NCBI RefSeq assembly: GCF_009689005.1
Contig: NZ_AP021879.1
Span: 7,069,501 to 7,133,500 of the forward strand
Length of the DNA: 64,000 nt
Reading direction: 5' to 3'
Source: Desulfosarcina ovata subsp. ovata
GTDB taxonomy: Bacteria > Desulfobacterota > Desulfobacteria > Desulfobacterales > Desulfosarcinaceae
The notes beneath the pieces were generated by a model. The model made no database searches, was not told the origin of the DNA, and was given only the letters and a program-made list of their open reading frames with translations. Shown one piece after another: positions 35,700 to 46,027 of this stretch (the stretch's first letter is position 1; every line of letters begins with the position of its first letter). The position numbers and the translations under genes were made by a program.

Positions 35700-36980
35700 A
35701 TGAAAAATAACCGTTTGTCGATGACATTTGCTCTGGTTTTGCTATTGATGCAGACTCTTACAGTTTTGGCCCAGGACGATCCCGTCAAAATTGGTTTGAA
35801 CTATTCCAAAACCGGACCCTATGCCAAGCAGGGATTGGACCAGTGGCGCGCCAGTCAGTTGGCAGTAAACGAAATTAATACGTGCGGTGGTATTTTGGGG
35901 CGGCCGGTTGAGATCGTTGTAAGAGATTCAAAGTCACAAGTGGATCTGACCATTCGCAATGTCAATCATTTAATCGATGTGGAGAAAGTAAAGATGGTGT
36001 TTGGCGGCTCGGCCAGCAGCGTCGCCATCGCCGCCGGCAAGATTTGCCAGGATAAAGGCATTCTGTTTTTCGGGACCCTGACTTACTCTACCGAAACCAC
36101 GGGGAAAGAGGCCAAACGGCATGTCTTCCGGGAGTGCTACAATTCCTGGATGGGCGCCAAGGCAATCGCCTCCTTTTTAAACAAAAAATACGCAGGCAAA
36201 AAATATTTTTACCTGACTGCGAATTATACATGGGGGGTGACGACGGAGCAATCGGTACGGCGTTTCAGCCGGACTGAGGATCGCAGCGTGCATAAGGGGG
36301 TGCTGACACCGTTCCCAAACGCTACGGAAAAGGATTTTAAAAGAGCCCTCGCCTTTGCCAAAATTGTCAAACCCGATGTCCTGGTCCTGGTTCTTTTCGG
36401 AAACGACATGTCCACTGCCATACGCATCGCCACTGCACTTGGCCTTAAGAAAAACATCCAGATGGTTGTCCCGAACCTGACATTGGGCATGGCCGAGGGC
36501 GCTGGTCCCAAGGTGATGGAGGGGGTGATTGGTGCGTTGCCCTGGACCTGGAAAGTCCCTTATAAATATGACTACCGTGAAGGCCGCCGGTTTGTGGAGG
36601 CATTTACGCATCGCTACAACCGATATCCCAGCACATCCGGTGCTTCCGCCTATACGATTTTATGGCAATACAAGGAAGCCGTTGAACGAGCCGGTACCTT
36701 CGATACCCCCGCGGTGATCAGGGCCCTGGAAGGGCACGCCTATGTGCTGTTGAAGGATCGCCAATATTGGCGATCCTTTGACCACCAGTCCGTGCAGACG
36801 GTATATGCCGTGCGTTGTAATCCCCAGGTTATCGTTCTGCGTGACAAGTTTAAGTTGGACTATTTCGAAATCCTCGCGAGTTTGTCAGGAGAGGAGGCGG
36901 TGCGCAGTCACCATCAATGGGAAGCTGTACGCCGTTCAGCAGGCAAACCCGTCCGCTTGGAGCCGCTACCGGATGAATAA
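35700..36980 (+). CDS. Type 1 periplasmic binding protein (LivK/AmiC-like)
   Basis: 426 residues. A signal peptide (MKNNRLSMTFALVLLLMQTL, cleavage near VLA-QDD) precedes a type 1 periplasmic-binding fold: VKIGLNYSKTGPYAKQG, then VNEINTCGGILGRPVEIVV and VKMVFGGSASSVAIA, all typical of branched-chain amino-acid or amide binding proteins. No ABC permease or ATPase gene adjoins it. The next gene is a membrane hybrid kinase, so it may supply ligand to that sensor rather than a transporter. Start ATG 35700 is preceded by GAAGAGG. Confidence 0.88.
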   Translation: MKNNRLSMTFALVLLLMQTLTVLAQDDPVKIGLNYSKTGPYAKQGLDQWRASQLAVNEINTCGGILGRPVEIVVRDSKSQVDLTIRNVNHLIDVEKVKMVFGGSASSVAIAAGKICQDKGILFFGTLTYSTETTGKEAKRHVFRECYNSWMGAKAIASFLNKKYAGKKYFYLTANYTWGVTTEQSVRRFSRTEDRSVHKGVLTPFPNATEKDFKRALAFAKIVKPDVLVLVLFGNDMSTAIRIATALGLKKNIQMVVPNLTLGMAEGAGPKVMEGVIGALPWTWKVPYKYDYREGRRFVEAFTHRYNRYPSTSGASAYTILWQYKEAVERAGTFDTPAVIRALEGHAYVLLKDRQYWRSFDHQSVQTVYAVRCNPQVIVLRDKFKLDYFEILASLSGEEAVRSHHQWEAVRRSAGKPVRLEPLPDE

Positions 36981-37012
36981 GGCGATATTTCTGCACCGTT
37001 AGGGGAATCATC

Positions 37013-40000
37013 ATGAATATGTTCAGACGGCTATCCTCAATGAGCCTTAAGTCCAAGTTAATCATCGGTTTGCTGCTGCCTTTGGTGCCGATGCTGACCA
37101 TTACCTACCTCTCCTACGAATTGGCGCACGGCAATACGATAAAAAACAGCGAACGCATCATGGCGCTGATCAACAACAACGGCGCCAGACAGGTTAATGC
37201 GTTTATCCGCTTACAAGAAGAGACATTTTCAAACTGGACCCAAGATGATGTCTTCGGTCTGGCCATTGAGTTCAGAACCCTGAATGAAGTTCAGGATTAC
37301 TTTAAAACCTTGATGGGCGGAAACAGCGGCTTCGACATGCTGTTGCTGGTGGATCGGCATGGTAAGGTTCTGTCGGCGGTTGATCGCCAGGAAAAGCCTC
37401 GAACAGAATTGTTCAAGGGGTCCTCCATGGATTTCGTTGCCGGTTTGGAAAACGGACCGGATCGTGCCGCCATGTATGTCAAGCGCCCTGATTTCATTCA
37501 ATCCAGTTTGCCTTTTCCCCACACTTATCTGTTCCGCTTCAAAACCCGGGACTCCGAAGGAAAGAGTAACGGTTTTTTTCTGGCCTACGTCAACTGGTCG
37601 ATGGTTCAGGCCAAAACGGCTGCGACAATGGATGAATACCTCGCCAATGGCATACAACAAGCCGAGGTTATCGTTGTCGACAATACCGTGGAGACGGCCT
37701 TGGCCCATTCGAGGCCGCAACAGGTGGGACGCCAGATCGACAATCACAGCGCGCTGGAAGCCTATCTGCATTCTCCTGCGGTCGAAGAGGCCGGGCCGTT
37801 TGTTTGGCAAACAGCAGCTTCTATACAACCTTCACCGATCTGATAGGGCCCCATGCATTGTTTCAAGGGACTGATCATGCTCCCGGTCTCAAGTTGATCT
37901 CGCTAATTCCAGAGAAACAGATCCTGTCCGGTGTTCAGCGAATCTTGTTGTCTTCGGTCAGCATCGCGGCTTTCGGTGGTTTGGTGACCATTTTCATCGC
38001 CCTTTTGGTCGTTACCGATGTGCGTCGCAAGTTCCACAAGTTCCTGAAACTTTTCGAGGCGATGAGCCAGGGCAACATCAAGGACAAACTATCCATTGAA
38101 GGGCATGACGAATTTGCAGAAGCTGCCGTTTCCTTCAACCGCTTGGTAAGCTACCTCCAGGAAGTGGCCCTTATTTGTGAAGGGATTGCCGTTGGGGACC
38201 TGGAACAGACCATTGAGAAGAAGGGGCCCACGGATATGTTGGGCAGCGCCATTTCAGAAATGACCCGCAAACTCAGGCAAGCAACAGAGAAACAGAACAA
38301 ACAGGACTGGCTCAAAACGGGCCAGTCCGAGATCAGCAATCTGCTGCACGGGCAAACGCACATGGCGGCGCTGGCCGAGAGTGTCATCTCTTTTCTGGCC
38401 GGGTACATGGAAGCCCAGGTCGGTGTGCTTTATGTGGTCCAAAAAGGTCAATTTCTGGAAGTGATGGGAACATATGCCGGCGCATTTGACAGCAGTCGGG
38501 GCGGAAGGATCGAGTTCGGCCAGGGGTTGGTTGGCCAGGCAGCGCAGGAGAAAAAACGCATAACCGTTATGGATGTACCAGAGAACCATCTCCCCATCCA
38601 ATACGGTCTGGGGCAATCCTCCCCCGCCGATATGCTGATCGTGCCCTTTATCTACGACGGGCAGGTTCAAGGCGTGATCGAGCTGGGAACCATCCACCGT
38701 TTTAAAGCCCGGGATATCGAGTTTGTGGAAACGGCAACCGAGAAAATTGCCATTGCCTTCCATACCGCCCGGTCACAGTGGCGGATGGAACGGCTGCTGA
38801 AAAAAACCCAAATCCAGGCTGATGAATTACAAAAGCAGCAATTCGAATTGCAGGCATCCAACACCGAACTGGAGCAGCAGGCCCGGCGTCTTCGTGAATC
38901 CGAATCCTGTTTGCAGAGCCAACAAAAGCGTCTGGAACGGACCAATGAAGACCTGAAGGACAAAAGCCAGGCGCTCGAAGCGCAGAAGGCCAAGGTTGAA
39001 GAGAAAAACAGAGAACTCGACCGGGCACGCCGGGTTATCGAACAAAAGGCCATCGATCTTGAAAAGACCAGCCAATACAAATCCGAATTCATGGCCAACA
39101 TGTCTCACGAAATCCGTACGCCGATGAACGGGGTTATCGGTATGACCGGTCTTTTGCTGGATACCGACCTGACGCACCAGCAGCGACAGTATGCCGAGGT
39201 CATCCGTGACAGTGGCGATAACCTTCTGCGGGTGATCAACGATATCCTGGATTTTTCAAAAGTTGAGGCCGGGCGGTTGGACTTGGAAGAACTGGATTTT
39301 GACCTGCGCCTTGCCATGGAGGACATGGCCGAATCCCTGGCTGTCATTGCTCACGCAAAAGGGCTCGATCTGGTTTTTTATGCCGAGCCTGAAGTGCCGG
39401 CGCTGTTGAAGGGGGATCCCGGGAGACTGCGGCAAATCATTGTGAACCTGGTCAACAATGCCGTCAAATTTACAGAGCAGGGAGACATTTTTGTCCGTGC
39501 GGCTCTGGAATCCGAAGACGATCGTCAAGCCCGCATCCGCTTTACCGTCAAAGACACGGGAATCGGTATACCGGCGGAGAGGATCGGCATCCTCTTCGAT
39601 TCCTTTTCCCAGGTTGACGCTTCGACCACACGCAAATATGGCGGAACCGGGCTGGGGTTGGCCATTTCCAAAAGGCTTGTTGAAGCGATGGGCGGCGAAA
39701 TCGGCATAGAAAGCGAATTCGGCGTGGGGTCCACCTTCTGGTTTACCGTCGTTTTGAACAAGCAGCCACCTTCCGCATCGAAACCAAAGTGGACGATATC
39801 CAAAAATCTCAACAAAGAGCGGATTCTGATCGTAGATGACAACGAAAACAATCGCATGCTCCTGAAAGAATTGCTCGCTTCCTGGAATTGCCGGTTTGGT
39901 GAAGCACCTGGGGCACGTGAAGCTCTTGACGCGCTCCATCAGGCGGTTATGGATAGTGACCCCTATACCGTCGCTCTTCTCGATATGCAGATGCCCCACA

Positions 40001-40641
40001 TGGATGGGGCCACGTTGGGAGAAAAGATCAAGGCCGATCCCAAGCTCAGCAATTTAACGCTGATTATGCTGACCTCTATCGGTCAACGCGGTGACGCAAA
40101 CCGTATGAAAACAATCGGCTTCGCCGCCTACTTGACCAAGCCCATTAAAGCGTCCTGCCTTTACGACAGCATTGTCACCGCCATCACACCCGCGGATGGC
40201 GGTGCGGAAAGTCCGAACCGATTGATTACCAGGCACTCGGTAAATGAGGCGGTTAAACACAAAACCCATATCCTGGTGGCCGAGGACAATCTGATCAATC
40301 AAAAGGTGGTTCTTAACATACTGAAGAAATTAGGATATATTGCCGATGTCGTCAATAATGGGCTTGAGGCCGTGAAAGCGCTTGCAACAAAACCTTACGA
40401 TTTGGTGCTGATGGATATCCAAATGCCGGAAATGGATGGGTTCGAAGCCACCGGTGTTATCCGTTCGGAAGACTCCCATGTTCTCAACCCCAATATACCC
40501 ATTGTGGCACTGACGGCCCACGCCATGGAAGGATATCGTGAGAAATGTGTGCAGGCCGGCATGAACGACTACCTTACCAAACCCATTAATCCCGGGCAGC
40601 TATCAGAAAAAGTGGCAGAATGGGCCGGTAGGGAAAGATAA
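37013..40641 (+). pseudogene. Hybrid sensor kinase split by an apparent 1-nt deletion
   Basis: Two ORFs (37013-37843 and 37804-40641) together make one protein: TM1, dCache-like sensor, TM2 (SVSIAAFGGLVTIFIALLVV), HAMP, GAF, coiled coil, HisKA (FMANMSHEIRTPMNG), HATPase and two receivers (LLDMQMPHMDG and LMDIQMPEMDG). The frame changes by -1 near 37795-37835: the first frame ends IQPSPI, while the second carries on the Cache domain as SSFYTTFTDLIG. No RBS precedes the second ORF and no classic slippery heptamer is seen. Sequencing error, true mutation or recoding are all possible. Paired with the binding protein upstream. Confidence 0.8.
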
Positions 40642-40945
40642 AAAATCGTCGACACGAAACAAATCCATACCGCCGCTATGGCTATCCCACAAAAACATTC
40701 CTCACCCCTGTGCATTGATTTTTGAGATTTTTTCCCCAGTAATAACAGGTGCATAGAAAATGTAAGGTAAGATTTTTCGTATAATGGACGCGGGGTCGGG
40801 ATGACGGGCTAATGGTTTCCTAACATTGGCATGCCATTTTTCTGCCAAATATCCTGATGTGCATGCCGGTGTAACAACGGTGACCCGGTTCGTCTGTATC
40901 CATGCCGGCATAGTTTCAAACCAACCTGAAAAAGAGAGAATCGCG

Positions 40946-41101
40946 ATGCCGGAATTCAATTTTCATTATCCCCTCGGTGGCCTGCTTGTCCTGATCGGAT
41001 CGATCGGGTTGTTAAAGGGGCTTGATTTTCTTGCCGCCCAGAGTGTGAAGCGGCTGCTTGAAATGGCTGCACGCCCGCAGGGTGAATCGGGCCGGACCTG
41101 A
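40946..41101 (+). CDS. Small single-pass membrane protein
   Basis: 51 residues with one hydrophobic helix (YPLGGLLVLIGSIGLLKGLDF) and a basic C-terminal tail. AAGAGAG precedes ATG 40946. Unknown function. The 300 bp upstream (40642-40945) shows no other gene. Confidence 0.45.
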   Translation: MPEFNFHYPLGGLLVLIGSIGLLKGLDFLAAQSVKRLLEMAARPQGESGRT

Positions 41102-41545
41102 TCCAGGATTGTCAAACCGGCGCTAACAGAAATCTGACCCTTTGCTAATCAAACGGCAACGCGTCGTTGCGATCATGACGCCATGGTTCGAGGGTATTGT
41201 TTGGCCATGTGAGCTGAAGCTCCACCGGTTTCGGGTTTCGCCTGTGACCGTTTACATACTCATCCCACCTCAAGATGAACCGCGCTTTCCTTCATGCCCG
41301 CTCACCCCGGTCAATTCCACGAAGGACCGCGCGGATCATCTCTTTTAACAGGACTACTATTTCCTGAACGATGGCTGCGCAAACACGCCTGAAGGCAGCA
41401 GGAGGGAGAAAAAAGAAAAGGAGGTGATGCGATAGAAAGGCATTTTGGAGGGTGAGTTCTGTTTTTTGCTATTTAATAATTAATAATTCAATTCGGGGTT
41501 GATAGTCCTACTGGTTAACATTCAATGATGCAGAGGAAGGCAAAG
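41102..41545. other. Intergenic region upstream of the alkaline phosphatase
   Basis: About 440 bp. Open frames here are short and without RBS. The last 80 bp are AT-rich (ATTTAATAATTAATAATTC) and probably carry the promoter. I could not find a convincing Pho box. Confidence 0.4.
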
Positions 41546-43240
41546 ATGAATTTGTTCAAAAATATGATGAAAATAGGCGTCGTGACCGCCTGTGTAACGA
41601 CGATCAGCGCAACGGGCTGTTTTGCGCTCAATCCAAATGGCCACGGCTACGGTTTGCTTAAAAAAGCCCGTGAAATGGGCTACAAGAACGTCATCGTCAT
41701 GATTCCCGATGGATGTGACGAAGCCGTCCAGACCGCGGCGCGCTGGTATAAAGGGGAAGATCTGCAAGTGGACAAGATGCAGAACGCGGCCGTGAAAATT
41801 CACATGGCCAATTCGGTGATCACCGGTTCGGCGGCGGCGGCCACGGCGTTTGCCACCAGCCATAAAACCACCGTCCGTTTCCTGGGCATCGGACCGCGCA
41901 CCGATGACCTGCTCACCGGTTTCGAACCCACCGCCGAGCCCTATGCCCCGGTGGCCAGCATCCTGGAAGCCGCCAAGATGAAGGGCATGGCCACCGGTAT
42001 CGCCGCGACATCCCGTGTCACCCATGCCACGCCGGCTGCTTTTGCCTGCCATATTGATGATCGTGGTGAGACCAACAAGATTATGGAGCATATTGTCTAC
42101 GAAAATATCGATGTGGTCTTCGGTGGCGGCGCCCGTCACTTGATTCCCGAGGATGAGACCTACACGACCAGTTTCGGTGACTCCTGGGGCGGAAAACGCA
42201 CCGATGGCGAGAACCTGATGGATGTGCTGACCGAACGCGGTTACCAGTTCGTGGACAGCAAGGAAGGGCTGGAAACCTTGACCTCGGGGAAAGTCTGGGG
42301 CCTTTTTGACGACAGCCACATGCAGCCGGACATCGACCGGCAGTACTTTGCCGAACATGAGCCTGCCCTGTCCGAAATGGTCGACAAGGCCATCGAACTG
42401 CTTTCCCAGGATAGAGACGGCTTCTTCTTGATGGTGGAGGGTTCCCAGGTGGACTGGGCCGGTCACAACAATGACCCCATCTACATGATTACCGATTTCA
42501 TCGCCTTTGACGATGCGGTCAAGGTGGCCTGCGATTTTGCTGAAAAAGACGGTCAGACCCTGGTGCTGGCCTACCCGGACCACAACACCGGCGGTATGAA
42601 AATTGGCCATTACTACACCGACGTGGCTTACACGGAAACGACCATTGAAGACCTGGTCGATCCGCTGAAGGGCATGAAAATGAGCGCCAATGGTGTGGTG
42701 GCCATGATGGCTGAAGATACTGACGCGGAGCTGATCACTTCGGTATCTGAAAACTGGGGATTGACCATTACCCAGGATGACGTCGATGAAATTCGGGCCT
42801 ATCAGGATGATATGGGACAAAGCTTGTCCTACTCCATGGCAGCCGTGCTGTCCAAGAATTACACCGTCATCGGCTGGACCACCCACGGCCACAACGGCGA
42901 AACCGTTCCGGTTTGGGTCTACGGTGACGACGCGCCGGTGGGCACCATCGACAACACCGATCTGGCCTTGATTGCCGCCGATGCCATGGGCGCTGATCTG
43001 GACCAAGTAACGCAAGATCTATACGTGGAAGTGTCCACGGTGTTCGACGATTACGAACTCGACGAAACCGATGCGGAAAATCCGGTACTCATCGTGAAGG
43101 GTGCCGAGATGCCCATCAGCAAAGACTACATGGTCTACAACGGCAAGACCATTCAGATGCCCGGGCTGACGGTATACGCACCGATGACCGGTAAGGTGTA
43201 CATTTCCAAGCAAGCAGTAAATATGCTGCGCCGCCTGTAG
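41546..43240 (+). CDS. PhoA-type alkaline phosphatase, altered nucleophile motif
   Basis: 564 residues with an N-terminal signal peptide (cleavage likely after CFA). Alkaline phosphatase motifs: metal-binding Asp55 (IPDGCDE), nucleophile Ser95 (ITGSAAAAT), HATPAAF, MVEGSQVDWAGHNND (Glu/Asp/His metal ligands), AYPDHNTGG, and WTTHGHNGE (metal His). The residue before the nucleophile, usually Asp, is Gly94. Active on phosphomonoesters or related substrates. Start ATG 41546 has AGGAAGG 5 nt upstream; ATG 41525 would add seven residues. A strong terminator follows. Confidence 0.9.
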   Translation: MNLFKNMMKIGVVTACVTTISATGCFALNPNGHGYGLLKKAREMGYKNVIVMIPDGCDEAVQTAARWYKGEDLQVDKMQNAAVKIHMANSVITGSAAAATAFATSHKTTVRFLGIGPRTDDLLTGFEPTAEPYAPVASILEAAKMKGMATGIAATSRVTHATPAAFACHIDDRGETNKIMEHIVYENIDVVFGGGARHLIPEDETYTTSFGDSWGGKRTDGENLMDVLTERGYQFVDSKEGLETLTSGKVWGLFDDSHMQPDIDRQYFAEHEPALSEMVDKAIELLSQDRDGFFLMVEGSQVDWAGHNNDPIYMITDFIAFDDAVKVACDFAEKDGQTLVLAYPDHNTGGMKIGHYYTDVAYTETTIEDLVDPLKGMKMSANGVVAMMAEDTDAELITSVSENWGLTITQDDVDEIRAYQDDMGQSLSYSMAAVLSKNYTVIGWTTHGHNGETVPVWVYGDDAPVGTIDNTDLALIAADAMGADLDQVTQDLYVEVSTVFDDYELDETDAENPVLIVKGAEMPISKDYMVYNGKTIQMPGLTVYAPMTGKVYISKQAVNMLRRL

Positions 43241-43277
43241 TTTTTTAACCGCCGGCCACGCGTTGGTTAAACAAAAA

Positions 43278-43313
43278 GGGGGACGCCCTGAGTATTGGGC
43301 GCCCCCCTTTTTT
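43278..43313. terminator. Bidirectional rho-independent terminator
   Basis: GGGGGACGCCC (43278-43288) pairs with GGGCGCCCCCC (43297-43307) with one mismatch, followed by TTTTTTG. The A-run on the other side makes it usable for the converging lipoprotein gene as well. Confidence 0.85.
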
Positions 43314-43352
43314 GTTTTTTCCGGTTTTTCGATCGCTGCCTGGATTGCCCGG

Positions 43353-43784
43353 TTACGGCTTGAAACGGATCGGCAGAAGGATTTGGGTCTCGGCATTGTG
43401 TGGGCCGTAGGGATCGAAATCCATGAATTCGAAAACCCGCAATACCTTTTTGTCGAAAACCGGATCATCGAGCGTGCTGCGGGCAATGGAATAGGCCTCG
43501 ATTTCACCGTTGAAATCCACGGTAAATTTCAATTCGATCATTCCTTTGCCCAGCTTGGGGTTCTCCTTCATCCGCTGCGCGTACAGCTCCCTGGCCCGGC
43601 AAATGGTGGGCCACAGGTTGGCGATGACATTCTTTTCCGGACGCGCCCCGGATATCTTCAGCCCCGAGATCGCCTCAGGTATGCTTTCCAGGCAGCTTTT
43701 GGGCGGTTCGGATTCCTTTTTCGATCCGCAGGCAAAAAGCAGCGATGCGACAATGACAACAACGACGGTTAGTTTGATTTTCAC
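43353..43784 (-). CDS. Lipoprotein with AgmX/TonB-C-like domain
   Basis: 143 residues. Signal peptide and lipobox LLFACGS (Cys19). The C-terminal ~75 residues (KGMIELKFTVDFNGEI, then DKKVLRVFEFMDFDPY) resemble the TonB C-terminal/AgmX-PglI domain, which contacts outer-membrane or envelope partners. Last gene downstream of the SPFH operon, 40 nt after the preceding stop; may be co-transcribed. Confidence 0.8.
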   Translation of the reverse strand: MKIKLTVVVVIVASLLFACGSKKESEPPKSCLESIPEAISGLKISGARPEKNVIANLWPTICRARELYAQRMKENPKLGKGMIELKFTVDFNGEIEAYSIARSTLDDPVFDKKVLRVFEFMDFDPYGPHNAETQILLPIRFKP

Positions 43785-43824
43785 ATTTCCTCCATTCTAT
43801 GCGTTACCTTTTTTGCCAATCGCC

Positions 43825-45069
43825 TTATTTGATTTGTTCCGGGCGCCCCAGGTCGAGAACTAGTTTCTGTCCCGGCGGAACGTATAATGCGTCAACGGTG
43901 ATGTCCGACCAGATTTTCCGGATCGAATCCTGAACCAGTTGCGCCTTCAGGATTTCACCATGTTGATCATATTCCGGCAGCAATTTTGTGAACCGGGCCG
44001 CCGCAGCCCGCGCCCGTTGAATGGTGGCGGTTTTTTCGCTTTTGGCTTCATCCCGCATCTGCCGGACGGTGCCGCCCACATCGCCTGCCAGCAGAATGTC
44101 CTTCGCCGCGCCGAAAGCGGCTTTCTCGGCGGCCCGGTCGCCTTTCTCAAGGGCCTGTTCATGGGCCTCGATCGCCTCCAACAAGTCCTGCCAGCCGCTT
44201 CCGGCAAGCTCGCTTAAGGTGGACACCCGCCGGCGGGAAGCCTTTTCGATGGACAGGGCCTTTTGGCTTTCGGCCTGATTGACCGCCTGGAAATCCCCCA
44301 TCAAGATTTTAGGAACGGCGTATTGGCTGGCCGTCACCCCGGTAACGGTCAACCCCGCATGGAGTTGGTCGAGCCGGGTGGTAATCAAATGTTTGATGGC
44401 CGGGTTGTCGATTTTTCCGGCAACGAAATCCGCCACCTCGGTTTGCGCAATCACCCGTACTATGGCCGACTGGGCCACCCGGCGGATGATTTCTCCGGCC
44501 CGCTCCATGGAGCCCACGTGGCGTACGAAGTCCACCGCCGCCGCCCGAGAGCGGGCATCACCGCCGCCGTCCAATTTGTAGTGGACGATCCAGATTCCCT
44601 GAACGATGTTCTTATCCGCCGTCAACAGCGACCCGTGGACGCCGGGACGCAGCGACTCGGTTTCGGGCCGGTCGTCGATGGTCGATGCGAAGGTATCCGT
44701 TTCCGACCAGAAAGCATTGAAGACGGCCACTTTCCGGATGCCGGTGGGAATGCGGACGATGTTGTCCACCGGATAGGGGATTGCCAGATAAGGGCCGCCG
44801 GGCAGGCGTACGGCGGCATCCTTGTCGCCGACAATTCTGCCGAAGCGGGTTTGAACGGCAACCATCCCTTCCGGAATCCAATAGATATTGCTGAAGCAGA
44901 ACATGATTGCCAGTACCACCATGAGGACCCGTAAAATACGAAACCCGACGCCCAGGGCGCGCGACAGGGAATCGAGGCTACTCACCGCCTCGGTGCCACC
45001 GGATGCCGTTACATTGTCCAAGTACGAGTTCGCCGGTCTATCTTTGGGTTGTGGATCGTTCACGGGCAC
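43825..45069 (-). CDS. SPFH/band-7 protein (HflC/HflK-like), third of three
   Basis: 414 residues. One membrane helix (ILRVLMVVLAIMFCFSNIY) precedes an SPFH domain (EGMVAVQTRFGRIVG, LAIPYPVDNIVRIPTG) and a long charged coiled coil (~270-370). Start GTG 45069 is preceded by GGAAAG. HflK/HflC homologues form large membrane cages that modulate the FtsH protease. Here three SPFH genes follow a metal ATPase gene, so the complex may act on that transporter. Confidence 0.85.
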   Translation of the reverse strand: MPVNDPQPKDRPANSYLDNVTASGGTEAVSSLDSLSRALGVGFRILRVLMVVLAIMFCFSNIYWIPEGMVAVQTRFGRIVGDKDAAVRLPGGPYLAIPYPVDNIVRIPTGIRKVAVFNAFWSETDTFASTIDDRPETESLRPGVHGSLLTADKNIVQGIWIVHYKLDGGGDARSRAAAVDFVRHVGSMERAGEIIRRVAQSAIVRVIAQTEVADFVAGKIDNPAIKHLITTRLDQLHAGLTVTGVTASQYAVPKILMGDFQAVNQAESQKALSIEKASRRRVSTLSELAGSGWQDLLEAIEAHEQALEKGDRAAEKAAFGAAKDILLAGDVGGTVRQMRDEAKSEKTATIQRARAAAARFTKLLPEYDQHGEILKAQLVQDSIRKIWSDITVDALYVPPGQKLVLDLGRPEQIK

Positions 45070-45082
45070 GGATCGCTTTCCG

Positions 45083-45970
45083 TTATTTTTTTAGCAGATC
45101 AAAGGGTTCCGAATCGGTGTCCAGAACAAAGGTGGTATTGGTTTTGAGGCTCTTTTCGAGCGCCTCCAGCTTTCGCAGAAACAAGGCGAATTCCGGATCC
45201 TTGTTATACTCGGCATAATACTGTGCCGCTGCCGCATCCCCTTGGGCGCGGATGTTCTGGGCGACCCGGTCCGTGAATGCGATGATCCGCTGTTTGTCGC
45301 TGTTGGTTTCGGCGGTGATGCTTTGGGCAATGGCCTTGCCCTCGGATCGGGCATTTTGGGCAAACCGCTGGCGGGTCTGTTTCATGCGCGAAAAGACGGA
45401 ACGCGTGATCCGCTCGGGCAAAAGAATGCGGCTGATGTCCATGTTGACCACCTCGATGCCGCAGGTGTGTTCGGCCAGATCCGATCGCATGCGCGCAAAC
45501 AGGGCTTGCTGGACTTCGTCGAGCCGGAGTTTCTGGGGATCGGCGTTGGTCAGTTCATCGAAGGTGAAGCGGCTGATTTCGGCCTTGGTGGCGCGCAGAC
45601 GTTCTTTCAAAAAGTCTTCGGCTTCCGCGTTGGAGCGGAACATGCGGTGAAACTGCAAGGGATCGTCGATGCGCCACACGGCAAACGCCTTGGCGATCAC
45701 GACCTGGCGGTCCTTGGTTTCCTGCTGCTCCAGACGGTCTTCAAGCACGAAATCGCGTCTGTCCATGCGGTAGACCGTCTGGATGGGCCAAGGCCATTTC
45801 AGGTGCAGACCCGCCTGGTCTCCGTTTTGGTTGATCACCGACTGTTGGGTGGCCCGGCCGAAGGTGGTCACCAGCACGACCTCGTCGAAATTCACCTGGT
45901 AGGTGAACAGCATACCGAGAAAAAACGCCAGCAAAACCATGCCCAAGGAAATTTTCATGATTCGATTCAT
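45083..45970 (-). CDS. SPFH/band-7 protein (HflC-like), second of three
   Basis: 295 residues, close to HflC in size. N-terminal membrane helix (ISLGMVLLAFFLGMLFTYQV), SPFH domain (DEVVLVTTFGRATQQ, GLHLKWPWPIQTVYRMDRR) and the HflC-like Ala-rich coiled coil (GDAAAAQYYAEYNKDPEFALF). 13 nt upstream of the next SPFH gene, so co-transcribed. The start could also be ATG 45958. Confidence 0.9.
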   Translation of the reverse strand: MNRIMKISLGMVLLAFFLGMLFTYQVNFDEVVLVTTFGRATQQSVINQNGDQAGLHLKWPWPIQTVYRMDRRDFVLEDRLEQQETKDRQVVIAKAFAVWRIDDPLQFHRMFRSNAEAEDFLKERLRATKAEISRFTFDELTNADPQKLRLDEVQQALFARMRSDLAEHTCGIEVVNMDISRILLPERITRSVFSRMKQTRQRFAQNARSEGKAIAQSITAETNSDKQRIIAFTDRVAQNIRAQGDAAAAQYYAEYNKDPEFALFLRKLEALEKSLKTNTTFVLDTDSEPFDLLKK

Positions 45971-46027
45971 AGGTTCCGTGTTCTCGTTTTCTTCCCGCCG
46001 TTGGTTTTGTCATCCGAAGGCTTGGCG

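Noticed and set aside
41522..43015. Minus-strand ORF of 497 codons opposite the alkaline phosphatase
   Set aside because: Antisense shadow; the plus strand carries signal peptide and metal-binding motifs.
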